Source of the DNA: Christensenella sp. UBA2853
Lineage (GTDB): Bacteria > Bacillota > Clostridia > Christensenellales > Aristaeellaceae
Assembly (NCBI GenBank): GCA_002350845.1
Contig: DEFL01000038.1
Span: 1 to 12,608, forward strand
DNA: 12,608 nucleotides
Direction of reading: 5' to 3'
Part shown: in pieces, positions 6,038-12,608 of the stretch
How positions within the stretch are numbered: the first letter of the stretch is position 1
Layout: the number at the start of each line of letters is the position of its first letter
Made by a program: the position numbers and the translations under genes
The notes under the pieces: model-generated
Database searches by the model: none
Seen by the model: only the letters and a program-made list of their open reading frames with translations
What the model was told of the DNA's origin: nothing

Positions 6038-7144
6038 ATGAACAGGATCATTCTGCTGGAAGGCCTTCCCGGAACGGGAAAGACCACCAATTCATACAGG
6101 CTGTTTGAACAGCTGGTCCGGAATGGACGGGATGTCCGCTGGCTGCATGAAGTCTCGCAGCCGCATCCCACGCTGTTCTTTTCCGAGTCCTGTTTGACAA
6201 AAGAGGCGTACCGCCTTTTTACTGAAAAATATCCGGAAGCCGCCGGCATGCTGGGCAGCATCGCGGAGGTCAGGGCAGCCACCGTGGGGATCGATTATCT
6301 GACCGCGGCGCGAAGGATGCCCGGCCAGGAAAACGCGGCGTGGTATCAGGAACTTAAGCAATACGATGCGATGGATTTCCCATTGGAACGCTATGAACCG
6401 GCAGCGCTTGAAAAATGGGAAGCCTTCGTGAATGCGGCCCTGCGAAACGATACGATTTACATCCTGGACAGCGGCATTTTCCAGTATCAGATTTTTACCT
6501 TTCTGCTGAACGGGGCGGATTACCGGAGGCTGGCTAAATTTGTACGCAGCATCATGAATATGCTGCGTCCATTACGCCCCGCCTTGATTTATCTGTACCG
6601 GGAAAAGACGGGTGATTCCATCGCGTTTATGGAAAAGCAGCGGGGCATGAAAAACCTGGAATCAACCTGGGAGCGGGATAAAGAGCGGCCTTACTATCGG
6701 AACAAACAGCAGGATGTGACAGCATTTTTCGATTTCCTGAAGGATTATGCGGACTGCGCCGCCAGGCTTTACGATGAATCGGAATGCGATAAGCTCAGAA
6801 TCGAAATCACTGCGCAGGCATGGGATGTTTATGAGGCGAAAATGCTCCACTTCCTGGGGATCACGCATCGGGATGCGCCTTCCTGCAAAGCAAAGGACGG
6901 AACGTATGTGAATGCCGCGATAGGCGCTTCTTTCTCCATCAAAGACGGTATTCTGACAGACCCGGAAGGAGCAAAACGCAGGCTCTCTCCCAAATCGGCG
7001 ACGGAATTCTTTATGGAGGGCCTGCCGGAGATCCTGTGCTTTGAAGAAGATGGTTCCGTGAAGCTTTGCGGGCAGCAGATCATTCCCCAATGGTCGGAAA
7101 CGGGAACGGTCTATACAAGAGAAACGAAACAGAACGGAGAATGA
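6038..7144 (+). CDS. P-loop kinase-like protein with extra C-terminal domain
   Basis: 368 aa. The N-terminus MNRIILLEGLPGTGKTT carries a textbook Walker A (G9-T16), as in thymidylate-kinase-like and other nucleoside/small-molecule kinases. A Walker B-like strand is TIYILDSGIFQYQ. The helical, basic stretch DSIAFMEKQRGMKNLESTWERDKERPYYRNKQQ could be the lid, though I cannot assign it. Residues ~1-265 are the kinase-like part, and ~270-368 form an additional beta-rich region (NAAIGASFSIKDGILT, EILCFEEDGSVKLCG) of unknown type. Substrate unknown. ATG 6038 has AAGGA at 6026-6030, spacing 7. It starts 10 nt after the previous stop and ends as the S51-type gene begins, with ATGA at 7141. It is much longer than the other two P-loop proteins in the window and not closely similar to them. 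Confidence 0.8.
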   Translation: MNRIILLEGLPGTGKTTNSYRLFEQLVRNGRDVRWLHEVSQPHPTLFFSESCLTKEAYRLFTEKYPEAAGMLGSIAEVRAATVGIDYLTAARRMPGQENAAWYQELKQYDAMDFPLERYEPAALEKWEAFVNAALRNDTIYILDSGIFQYQIFTFLLNGADYRRLAKFVRSIMNMLRPLRPALIYLYREKTGDSIAFMEKQRGMKNLESTWERDKERPYYRNKQQDVTAFFDFLKDYADCAARLYDESECDKLRIEITAQAWDVYEAKMLHFLGITHRDAPSCKAKDGTYVNAAIGASFSIKDGILTDPEGAKRRLSPKSATEFFMEGLPEILCFEEDGSVKLCGQQIIPQWSETGTVYTRETKQNGE

Positions 7145-7146
7145 AC

Positions 7147-7818
7147 ATGAGCGCGAGCTTACTGGGCCTGTTCAGCGGCTTTCCGACGCATCATTTTCCC
7201 GATGCCGTCGCGCAGGTGCTTAGGGCGTACCTGCCCCGGCAGGAAAGCCTGGTCTTTATCAGCGCGTGGCCGGAGGAATACGCCCGGAACGACGATGACA
7301 GCGACGGGATGCACGGGATGTTTGCGGAACGCGGCATGGCGTTCGCCGATCATCGTGTGATTGACCGGCGAACGAGCGCGGCGGATGCGGTGCGGCTGGC
7401 GCGGGAGGCGGACTGCATTTTTCTGATGGGCGGGGATATTACCTTGCAGATGGCGCTGATATGCGATTTGGGACTTGTTCCGGAACTTCGGGCCAGCCGC
7501 GCTGTGCTCCTCGGCGTCAGCGCGGGGGCCATGAACATGGGGCGGTATGCGGCCGACGTCTGGGAAACGAAGGCGCTGTGCGAAGGGATCGGCCTGACGG
7601 ACATTGTCATGAAGGGGCACTATGCCGAGGACGCGTGGTTTATCCCGATATTGAAAGAATTGTCCAGGACTCATCCGATCGTCGCCATGGAGGATGAAAG
7701 CGCGATCTTTGTCCAAGGCAACACCGCTTGGAAGCTTGGCAAGATCCATTGGATCGACAAAGGCGGAACCACCATATTTACCGATGAAACGCTGAAGACA
7801 ATCGGAAACACCCTGTGA
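7147..7818 (+). CDS. Peptidase S51 (dipeptidase E / cyanophycinase-like)
   Basis: 223 aa from ATG 7147, where GGAG (7136-7139) has a 7-nt spacing. The ATG at 7141 overlaps the upstream stop but is only one base after the GGAG. The S51 pattern is clear: IFLMGGDITLQM (91-102) and the nucleophile elbow LLGVSAGAMNMG (121-132), with Ser126 as the probable catalytic serine, and a downstream His in MKGHYAED (H158). S51 enzymes are cytoplasmic serine peptidases with a class I glutamine-amidotransferase-like fold. They cleave Asp-X dipeptides or cyanophycin-type amides. This member lacks a signal peptide and is near the length of dipeptidase E (~230 aa). In this context it may hydrolyse a peptide or amide antimicrobial, which is inference. 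Confidence 0.85.
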   Translation: MSASLLGLFSGFPTHHFPDAVAQVLRAYLPRQESLVFISAWPEEYARNDDDSDGMHGMFAERGMAFADHRVIDRRTSAADAVRLAREADCIFLMGGDITLQMALICDLGLVPELRASRAVLLGVSAGAMNMGRYAADVWETKALCEGIGLTDIVMKGHYAEDAWFIPILKELSRTHPIVAMEDESAIFVQGNTAWKLGKIHWIDKGGTTIFTDETLKTIGNTL

Positions 7819-7842
7819 TAGGAACCGCATGGAGAACGAAGA

Positions 7843-8505
7843 ATGATGAAGCTTGAAAAAATGGACGATTTTTTTGCCGCCCGAATCGACGGCTATGATG
7901 AGCACATGAAACGCGATATTGAAGGCGCTTCCGACTTCTATGCTTATACCGCTTCCCTGCTGCCTTTGGCGGAAGGAAGCCGTGTGCTGGATCTCGGCTG
8001 CGGCACCGGGCTTGAGCTGGAGGAATACTTTGCGCTGAACCCCGGCGCGGCCGTCACGGGAATCGATCTGTCCGAAGCCATGCTGAATGTGCTGAAAGCC
8101 AAATTCCCGGACAAAGGCTTGACGCTGATCCATGCCTCCTATTTTGACGCGCCGCTTGGAAGCGGGCAGTATGATGCCGCCGTATCCGTGGAATCGCTGC
8201 ACCATTTTCCGGCGGAAAGAAAAACGTCGCTGTACAAAAAGCTGCATTCAGCATTGGCGGAAAAAGGCGTCTTTGTGCTGACGGATTACTTCGCGGAATC
8301 GGAGGAAATGGAAAAAGAGTACTTTCAGAACCTTGCGGCGCTGAAGAAAGAACAGGGGCTTTCAGACGATGTTTTCTATCACTATGATACGCCGTTGACG
8401 GTCGAACACGAAATGGATATCCTGCGCCAGGCAGGCTTCCGGGATGTCCGGATCATGAATCAGTGGGGCGAAAGCACTTATACGGTTCTTGCGAATAAAG
8501 ATTGA
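7843..8505 (+). CDS. Class I SAM-dependent methyltransferase
   Basis: 220 aa, third methyltransferase of the array. GGAG (7831-7834) lies 8 nt before ATG 7843; ATG 7846 is possible. Motif I VLDLGCGTG (48-56) is perfect, followed by VTGIDLSEAMLNVLKAKF with the acidic residue of motif II, motif IV YDAAVSVESLHHF, and GVFVLTDYFAES. It fits the Methyltransf_11/25 group, and its length is ordinary for the family. The C-terminal part (YHYDTPLTVEHEMDILRQAG) resembles small-molecule O- or N-methyltransferases, but the acceptor cannot be told. It follows the S51 gene by 24 nt and touches the next reading frame (TGAATG). It does not look like a recent duplicate of the other two methyltransferases. Confidence 0.9.
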   Translation: MMKLEKMDDFFAARIDGYDEHMKRDIEGASDFYAYTASLLPLAEGSRVLDLGCGTGLELEEYFALNPGAAVTGIDLSEAMLNVLKAKFPDKGLTLIHASYFDAPLGSGQYDAAVSVESLHHFPAERKTSLYKKLHSALAEKGVFVLTDYFAESEEMEKEYFQNLAALKKEQGLSDDVFYHYDTPLTVEHEMDILRQAGFRDVRIMNQWGESTYTVLANKD

Positions 8506-8526
8506 ATGCTCGGAGGCAGATTTGTC

Positions 8527-9570
8527 ATGGAAAAGGCAACAAGAAAAAACCTGGCAAAGGTGGCCGAAAAAGCGGCTCAGATCCCTTTTCATGGGTATAT
8601 TGAGGGGGAAGAATCGAATCTTGAACCGATCATTCGGTTTTTCCCACAATGGACGCTAAAGGAAGCCGACGGGTTATGGTGCGCGGCATTTGTCTATTAT
8701 TGCTGCCGGGAAGCGGGATTTGATATCCCCATCAGGCCGGAAGCATGCAAATCCTGCCATCTGGCAGGCTGTATCGCCTGGGAAGAATATGCCGTGGGTG
8801 ATCCCAGGATCGGGTATCATCAAAGCGGTGAAGGTTTTGTTCCGGAAGCCGGGGACATCGTTCTGTATGACCGGGTCTTTGAAAACAAGGAGCATGATCA
8901 TATCGGCATTGTCATGGAAAACCGGGAAGATACGATCCTTGCCGCGGAAGGAAATATAAACAACAAATCAGGGATCATCGAGCGGCCGAAAGATGCGCAT
9001 ATCAGGGGCTATCTCAGAATCCCGGACGGATACAAATATCGGAGGAGTACGATGGACTATCAAACGGAAAACCTGATCCTTCATTTTGTGACGGAAAACG
9101 ACTTGAATGAGGTCGCCCGGACGTGGCCCGCTGATCATCATCCGCTTTCTGACGCGGAGGCGCGGGAAGCCATCGCCCATATGCGCGGGAATTACGAAAG
9201 GAATGCGAAGGGCGGCATTTATCATCTTTGTCTCGCTGTCTGCCGCGCAGACGATCCCCGCACCATCATGGGCTGGTGCGGGCTGGACGGCAGCAGAAAT
9301 CGAGCGGAGCCTGAAATCTTCATCCTGCTGGATGAACCATACCGCGGCAAAGGCTACGGCACGCTGTGCGTGAAGGAATTGCTGAGGATCGCGGCGGAGG
9401 ACTACGCCCTTTCCGGCGTACACGGGGGCTGCGCCAAGGAAAATATCGCTTCCGCCCGGGCTATGGAAAAAGGCGGCATGGCGCAGTATGGGGCGGAAGA
9501 AAACGGCGATCCGCTGTTCCGGTTCTGCGCAAATACCGAATCCTATCAGGAGGGAAATACCTGTGGATGA
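8527..9570 (+). CDS. CHAP-like amidase fused to a GNAT acetyltransferase
   Basis: 347 aa from ATG 8527, preceded by CGGAGG (8511-8516) at 10 nt. An earlier in-frame ATG at 8506 has no ribosome binding site. Residues ~1-172 form a CHAP/NlpC-P60-like cysteine amidase: the nucleophile region LWCAAFVYYC (C52), GDIVLYDR, HDHIGIV (H125) and AAEGN (E141 as a possible third residue). Such domains normally cut peptidoglycan amides outside the cell, yet there is no signal peptide, so this one may act in the cytoplasm or on another amide. Residues 176-347 are a complete GNAT of the RimJ/RimL type, with the acetyl-CoA loop DEPYRGKGYGTLCVKELL and the CAKENIASARAMEKGGM helix. The two parts are joined without a linker at a GGAGGAG-N4-ATG sequence, so the gene probably arose by loss of a stop codon between tandem genes. 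Confidence 0.82.
   Translation: MEKATRKNLAKVAEKAAQIPFHGYIEGEESNLEPIIRFFPQWTLKEADGLWCAAFVYYCCREAGFDIPIRPEACKSCHLAGCIAWEEYAVGDPRIGYHQSGEGFVPEAGDIVLYDRVFENKEHDHIGIVMENREDTILAAEGNINNKSGIIERPKDAHIRGYLRIPDGYKYRRSTMDYQTENLILHFVTENDLNEVARTWPADHHPLSDAEAREAIAHMRGNYERNAKGGIYHLCLAVCRADDPRTIMGWCGLDGSRNRAEPEIFILLDEPYRGKGYGTLCVKELLRIAAEDYALSGVHGGCAKENIASARAMEKGGMAQYGAEENGDPLFRFCANTESYQEGNTCG
9041..9054 (+). promoter_or_regulatory. Internal ribosome binding site and ATG for the GNAT part
   Basis: GGAGGAG (9041-9047) is followed after 4 nt by an in-frame ATG (9052-9054) exactly at the domain boundary. The site is as good as those of genuine genes nearby and should give a free 172-aa GNAT in addition to the fusion protein. 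Confidence 0.6.
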
Positions 9571-10081
9571 CAATCATGTGCAGTATATGAAACGATGCTA
9601 CGAACTGGCGATCAGCGCCGGGAAAAAGGGCTATGACTCCTTTGGCGCGGTGCTCGTGCATAACGGGGAAATCCTGGAGGAAGCAGAGAATACGGCAGAC
9701 TACGCCCACGGAATCTTCGGGCATGCGGAATTCAATCTGGTACACAAAAGTGCCAACAAGTATTCCGATGAAATCCTGGGACAAGCGGTTGTATATACCA
9801 GCTGCGCTCCCTGCGAACGGTGTCTGGCCGCCATCGCGTCCCTTGGCGTACATCAGATCGTGTGCGGTGTCTCTTATAGGGAATTCTGCAAGTTGCTGCC
9901 CTTTGATTATCAGGCGGTGGATCGCGAAGGGCTGCTCAGGCAGTTGGGTATCCAAATGACGCTCACGGAATCCGTGCTCGAAGAGGAAGGGATGCACGTG
10001 TTTGAATGGTGGGGCGGCGAATACCATCCACTTGCGGAGCTCATCGCGGAAATGGATGAAGTGAAAAAGAAACAGAAATAG
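9563..10081 (+). CDS. CDA-fold nucleoside/cytidine-type deaminase
   Basis: 172 aa beginning with GTG 9563, set by AGGAGGG (9548-9554) 8 nt upstream. The gene overlaps the preceding one by 8 nt, indicating translational coupling. Zinc-binding deaminase signatures are complete: GHAEFNL with H54 and the proton-shuttling E56, and SCAPCERC with C84 and C87 in the PCxxC motif. This places it in the cytidine/deoxycytidylate, guanine and tRNA-adenosine deaminase superfamily (COG0590-like). It hydrolytically deaminates a purine or pyrimidine base; the substrate is not determined. The divergent C-terminus (FEWWGGEYHPLAELIAEMDEV) differs from housekeeping TadA, making a tRNA role unlikely. A role in inactivating nucleoside-type antibiotics (blasticidin-S deaminases share this fold) is possible but unproven. 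Confidence 0.85.
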   Translation: MDDNHVQYMKRCYELAISAGKKGYDSFGAVLVHNGEILEEAENTADYAHGIFGHAEFNLVHKSANKYSDEILGQAVVYTSCAPCERCLAAIASLGVHQIVCGVSYREFCKLLPFDYQAVDREGLLRQLGIQMTLTESVLEEEGMHVFEWWGGEYHPLAELIAEMDEVKKKQK

Positions 10082-10091
10082 AGGGAAGGAT

Positions 10092-10580
10092 ATGAACAAA
10101 AAGCTGATCCTCATCAGCGGGTCCCCTTGCGTGGGCAAGACGGCCGTGGGTACGCGGCTCTTTGAAAGCTATAACAACAGCGCGTATCTGGACGGGGACT
10201 GGTGCTGGTGCGTGCATCCCTTTTCCGTTGCGGACAGCCGGCTTCGCAACGGAGACAGAAGCATGTCCTTTGTTCTTTCCAACTATCTGGATTCGGATTT
10301 TGAATACGTGTTCTTTACATCGGTTGTGCTGACAGATCCTGGAATTCGTGAAAGCATTCTGAACGGGATCACGGCGAAGGATTACGAAACCATCGCCTTT
10401 ACGCTCACCTGTTCGGAGAAAACGCTGAAAAAGCGGCACGACAGGCGCGGCGACAAAGGCGAAACGAACTATTTCTGGCTGCATCTTCCGCCCTGCCCGG
10501 GGGATATCGTGATCGACACAGACAATAAGGGTATCCGGGAGGTTGTCAGAGAAATGAAGAAAGAAATCGATCATCGGTGA
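10092..10580 (+). CDS. Small P-loop kinase-like protein
   Basis: 162 aa. KKLILISGSPCVGKTAVGTRLF contains a clean Walker A (G10-T17). A Walker B-like strand, SDFEYVFFTSVVLTD, follows. A basic lid candidate TLKKRHDRRGDKGE precedes PGDIVIDTDNKGIREVVREM, the typical last strand and helix of nucleoside/shikimate-type kinases. DGDWCWCVHPF after the first helix is probably the substrate-binding D-G-D segment. The length fits small AAA/nucleotide kinase-like proteins, which are common in Firmicutes and mostly of unknown substrate; antibiotic kinases of this fold exist (chloramphenicol phosphotransferase). The ribosome binding site is AGGGAAGGA immediately upstream of ATG 10092, 10 nt after the previous stop. 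Cytoplasmic. Confidence 0.8.
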   Translation: MNKKLILISGSPCVGKTAVGTRLFESYNNSAYLDGDWCWCVHPFSVADSRLRNGDRSMSFVLSNYLDSDFEYVFFTSVVLTDPGIRESILNGITAKDYETIAFTLTCSEKTLKKRHDRRGDKGETNYFWLHLPPCPGDIVIDTDNKGIREVVREMKKEIDHR

Positions 10581-10606
10581 TTAAGCGGAGGGCAATATGA
10601 AAATCG

Positions 10607-10954
10607 GTGTGTTTACTGACAAATGATGTGCCAAGACTTGCCTCCTTTTACAGGCGGCTGCTGGGCGTGGAAGAAAGCAGCAACGATGAAACCCATCAGT
10701 TTGTTCTTGCAGAAGAAACCGCATTGACGGTGTACAATGAAGGGATCCAAAAGAACAATCAGAATCAAAATATATGCCTGGCCTTCACGGTGGATGATAT
10801 GGACAAAGCGTATAAGAAATTGCTGTCCCTGGGTGTAAGGATCATCGAACCGCCTGCAAAATGGCCGTGGGGTGCGATCAACATGAACTTTTATGACCCT
10901 GACAACAACATTGTTTACTTAAGAAGCTTTCAGAAAAATACAAAAGAAATCTGA
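10607..10954 (+). CDS. VOC (glyoxalase/bleomycin-resistance) protein, damaged start
   Basis: A 115-codon frame, MCLLTNDVPRLASFYRRLLG...FYDPDNNIVYLRSF, gives both halves of a vicinal-oxygen-chelate fold (betaalphabetabetabeta repeat; DVPRLASFY and DMDKAYKKLLSLG helices, DPDNN end). Such proteins bind a divalent metal or a drug; members include glyoxalase I, fosfomycin-modifying enzymes and bleomycin-binding proteins. Typical members begin MKI-x-VCLLTND. Here GGAGGG (10587-10592) sits 4 nt before ATG 10597 (MKIGVFTDK), but that frame stops after nine codons. The VOC frame is shifted by one base and has only a GTG at 10607, 14 nt from the ribosome binding site. A frameshift near codon 4 is therefore likely. 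The protein may be poorly made from GTG, or the gene may be broken. Confidence 0.7.
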   Translation: MCLLTNDVPRLASFYRRLLGVEESSNDETHQFVLAEETALTVYNEGIQKNNQNQNICLAFTVDDMDKAYKKLLSLGVRIIEPPAKWPWGAINMNFYDPDNNIVYLRSFQKNTKEI

Positions 10955-10987
10955 ACAGAAAAGAATCATGGATGGGAGGACTTGTCA

Positions 10988-11986
10988 TTGACCGGCATCC
11001 TTGAACAAATCCAAAAGCGCTATGCCCTGGAAGGCTGCGCCTTCGCCCCGATATCCGGCCATGAAGGCGGACGGAACCGGATCGTGACCGTAAGCCGGAA
11101 CGGGGAAAAACAGTATGTACTTCGTTTCTCCGCCCTCGGGGACCGGAGCGAAAACGATTATCTTGCCGAAACGGAGTTTGTCCGCTTCCTGGCTGAAAAC
11201 GGCGCGCCTGTGGCAGATGTGATCCCATCGGTTCACGGCAGGCTGGTGGAGCGCATGGAAGTGGATGGCAAAGCGGTCTATGTCAGCCTGTTTGCTTATG
11301 CCAAAGGCATGCTGCTTGAGGACAACGGCTACCGTTACCGGGAAGGCGCGCCGCTGAGTGAATACTTCTACAACACCGGCAAGGCCCTGGGCGCGATCCA
11401 CAGGCTGTCCAAGGCGTATGCGCCTGTCCATCGCCGCCCGGACTACTTTGATAAGTACAATATGGAATACCTGGACCGCCTGATCCCGGACGAATACGGC
11501 GAACTGAAAACAGCTGTCGCCAAGCGTCTGGAGTCGTTCCGTGCGCTTCCGCAGGACAATGGCTGCTACGGCCTGATTCACTTTGATTTCAGCGACGGCA
11601 ACTACCATATCGACATGGAGACCGGCGCGATCACGGTGTTCGATTTTGACAACTGCATGAACTGCTGGTATATGTTCGACCTGGCCAATCTCTGGCTTCA
11701 CAACGAAGGCTGGACGCGGCATGAAACCGACCCGAGCAAACGCCTTGCACTGATGCGGCAGTGCTTTGATCTTCAATTGCAGGGATATAAATCCGAAACA
11801 GATCTTCTGGAAGAAATGCTGGAAAAGCTGCCGCTGTTCATCGACATGGTGCTGATCGAAAACATCGTGGATGAGCTGGAATGCTACGCCCGGGAAGGTG
11901 AAGAACTGGATTGGGAAGACATTGAGGACGCAGCGGAATGCCTGATCCATGGGATTCCCTATGCGGGGATCGGACAGAGATCATAA
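10988..11986 (+). CDS. APH-type phosphotransferase (aminoglycoside-kinase fold)
   Basis: 332 aa from TTG 10988, chosen because GGGAGG (10974-10979) is 8 nt upstream; the TTG at 10982 is only 2 nt away, and no in-frame ATG precedes the upstream stop. The eukaryotic-protein-kinase-like signatures of the APH family are clear: the Brenner-like loop LIHFDFSDGN with catalytic D200 and N205, and the metal-binding DFD (219-221) in VFDFDN. The N-lobe has GHEGGRNRIVTV and YVLRF, with Arg where many kinases have the ATP-anchoring Lys, common in this clade. Members phosphorylate aminoglycosides, macrolides, choline, homoserine or other small alcohols. The substrate here is not determinable. With an AAC(6')-like domain in the same array, aminoglycoside modification is plausible but remains inference. 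Cytoplasmic. Confidence 0.85.
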   Translation: MTGILEQIQKRYALEGCAFAPISGHEGGRNRIVTVSRNGEKQYVLRFSALGDRSENDYLAETEFVRFLAENGAPVADVIPSVHGRLVERMEVDGKAVYVSLFAYAKGMLLEDNGYRYREGAPLSEYFYNTGKALGAIHRLSKAYAPVHRRPDYFDKYNMEYLDRLIPDEYGELKTAVAKRLESFRALPQDNGCYGLIHFDFSDGNYHIDMETGAITVFDFDNCMNCWYMFDLANLWLHNEGWTRHETDPSKRLALMRQCFDLQLQGYKSETDLLEEMLEKLPLFIDMVLIENIVDELECYAREGEELDWEDIEDAAECLIHGIPYAGIGQRS

Positions 11987-12008
11987 AATCGATCAGGAGG
12001 TTTCTGAC

Positions 12009-12446
12009 ATGAAAGCAGTGATCAGAAAGATATGTCAGAGTGATTATGCAGCAGTGGCTGTCATATGGCGGGAAGTCCTTGACATCCGGAATGCGACGGT
12101 TGAACACGTGACCGAAACCTATGAAGCAATGCGGCATGACGATGGCTACGTCACTTTTGTTGCAGAGGCAGATGGAACAATCGTTGGGCTGGTCACTGCC
12201 GTCAAAGTGCTGGCAATTGGCCATCCGGGAGGCTACGTCAAAATGAATGGCATCGGCGTGTTGCCGGGATACCGGCATCAGGGAATCGGAAAAGAGCTGA
12301 TGGAACATGTCGAGCGTTTTGCCATAGAAAATGGCGCTCCGTATGTTGGACTTGCTTCCGGAATCAGTCGGGTTGAAGCGCATGCATTTTACGAGAACAG
12401 CCGCTATCAGAAAACTTCATATTGGTTCCGTAAAAGCCTTGTATAA
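12009..12446 (+). CDS. GNAT family N-acetyltransferase
   Basis: 145 aa from ATG 12009, preceded by AGGAGG (11995-12000) at 8 nt; a longer frame runs back into the APH gene but has no ribosome binding site. This is a compact single GNAT domain. The central strand KMNGIGVLPGYRHQGIGKEL (78-97) contains the acetyl-CoA pyrophosphate loop R89-H-Q-G-I-G94, and the C-terminal AHAFYENSRYQKTSYWFRK holds the tyrosine (Y128) often acting as general acid. The N-terminal IRKICQSDYAAVAVIWREVL matches the usual substrate-side helices. The acceptor is unknown; it may be an antibiotic, polyamine or protein N-terminus. Compared by eye with the other acetyltransferases here, base usage appears more AT-rich, suggesting a separate origin. 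Confidence 0.88.
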   Translation: MKAVIRKICQSDYAAVAVIWREVLDIRNATVEHVTETYEAMRHDDGYVTFVAEADGTIVGLVTAVKVLAIGHPGGYVKMNGIGVLPGYRHQGIGKELMEHVERFAIENGAPYVGLASGISRVEAHAFYENSRYQKTSYWFRKSLV

Positions 12447-12493
12447 ATATAGCCTGCATCCATTCCATTTATACTCATCCGGCAGGAGGGATT
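12447..12493 (+). other. Short AT-rich intergenic gap
   Basis: 47 bp with a strong ribosome binding site (AGGAGGG, 12484-12490) at its right end. I see no hairpin terminator after the GNAT gene and no convincing promoter; TTGTAT and TATACT are 25 bp apart. Confidence 0.4.
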
Positions 12494-12604
12494 ATGTTGC
12501 CATTCTTAGACTGCTTCAAAGAATCCCATGAGATTGAAAATGACGAACATACCATGTCATATCAAATACACAAGATGATTGAAAATGCTGTCAAGCAAAA
12601 GTGA
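12494..12604 (+). CDS. Small hypothetical protein (36 aa)
   Basis: ATG 12494 lies 3 nt after AGGAGGG, so GGAGG alone has a 5-6 nt spacing. It opens a 36-codon frame, MLPFLDCFKESHEIENDEHT...KMIENAVKQK, ending in TGA. The product is acidic then basic, helical, without a membrane segment. I do not recognise it. The strong ribosome binding site supports real translation. It could also be the N-terminal remnant of a longer, interrupted gene, but the window ends 4 nt later and no continuation is visible. Confidence 0.45.
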   Translation: MLPFLDCFKESHEIENDEHTMSYQIHKMIENAVKQK

Positions 12605-12608
12605 AAAT

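Noticed and set aside
7159..8247. 362-codon minus-strand frame
   Set aside because: It spans the S51 and methyltransferase genes, both of which have conserved motifs on the plus strand. The antisense product shows only low-complexity His/Arg/Gln-rich sequence.
12331..12531. 66-codon frame overlapping the end of the GNAT gene
   Set aside because: It is out of frame with a clear GNAT, has no ribosome binding site, and its sequence is not protein-like.
1..12608. tRNA, rRNA, CRISPR array, transposase or integrase
   Set aside because: No cloverleaf, rRNA-like segment, regularly spaced repeats or recombinase motifs were seen in either strand, so mobility of the array is only inferred.

Overview
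The window is a compact, single-strand run of accessory genes from what looks like a gut-type Firmicute (class Clostridia, inferred). Nearly every gene has a strong GGAGG-type ribosome binding site, ATG, GTG and TTG starts all occur, base composition is moderate, and the gene families (XRE-TPR regulator, cysteine-rich KTR protein, many small GNAT, methyltransferase and P-loop enzymes) are typical of clostridial genomic islands. The species cannot be named from the sequence.

Layout. Positions 1-371 hold no convincing gene. They carry a dense cluster of perfect or near-perfect inverted repeats (9-200), then a plausible promoter and palindromic operator directly upstream of an XRE-TPR regulator (372-1445). 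A small zinc-ribbon KTR protein overlaps the end of the regulator gene. A short leader with competing hairpins (1641-1699) precedes an 84-aa protein. Next come a triple-lobed GNAT/AAC(6')-like fusion, a truncated P-loop kinase, two SAM methyltransferases, an alpha/alpha-toroid-like protein of unknown function, a large P-loop kinase-like protein, an S51-type peptidase, a third methyltransferase, a CHAP-GNAT fusion, a CDA-fold deaminase, a small P-loop kinase, a VOC protein with a damaged start, an APH-type phosphotransferase, a GNAT and a 36-codon small ORF. Most gaps are under 60 bp, several genes overlap, and I see no clear terminator between them, so long polycistronic transcripts are likely.

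How the genes fit together. There is no obvious metabolic pathway. The shared theme is group transfer onto small molecules (acetylation, phosphorylation, methylation, deamination), with two aminoglycoside-modifying-like domains: AAC(6')-like and APH-like. The simplest reading, which is inference, is an accretion island of drug- or toxin-modifying enzymes controlled by the first gene. Two in-frame fusions that keep vestigial or working internal starts, one truncated kinase and one start-proximal frameshift suggest that the array is being actively reshaped.
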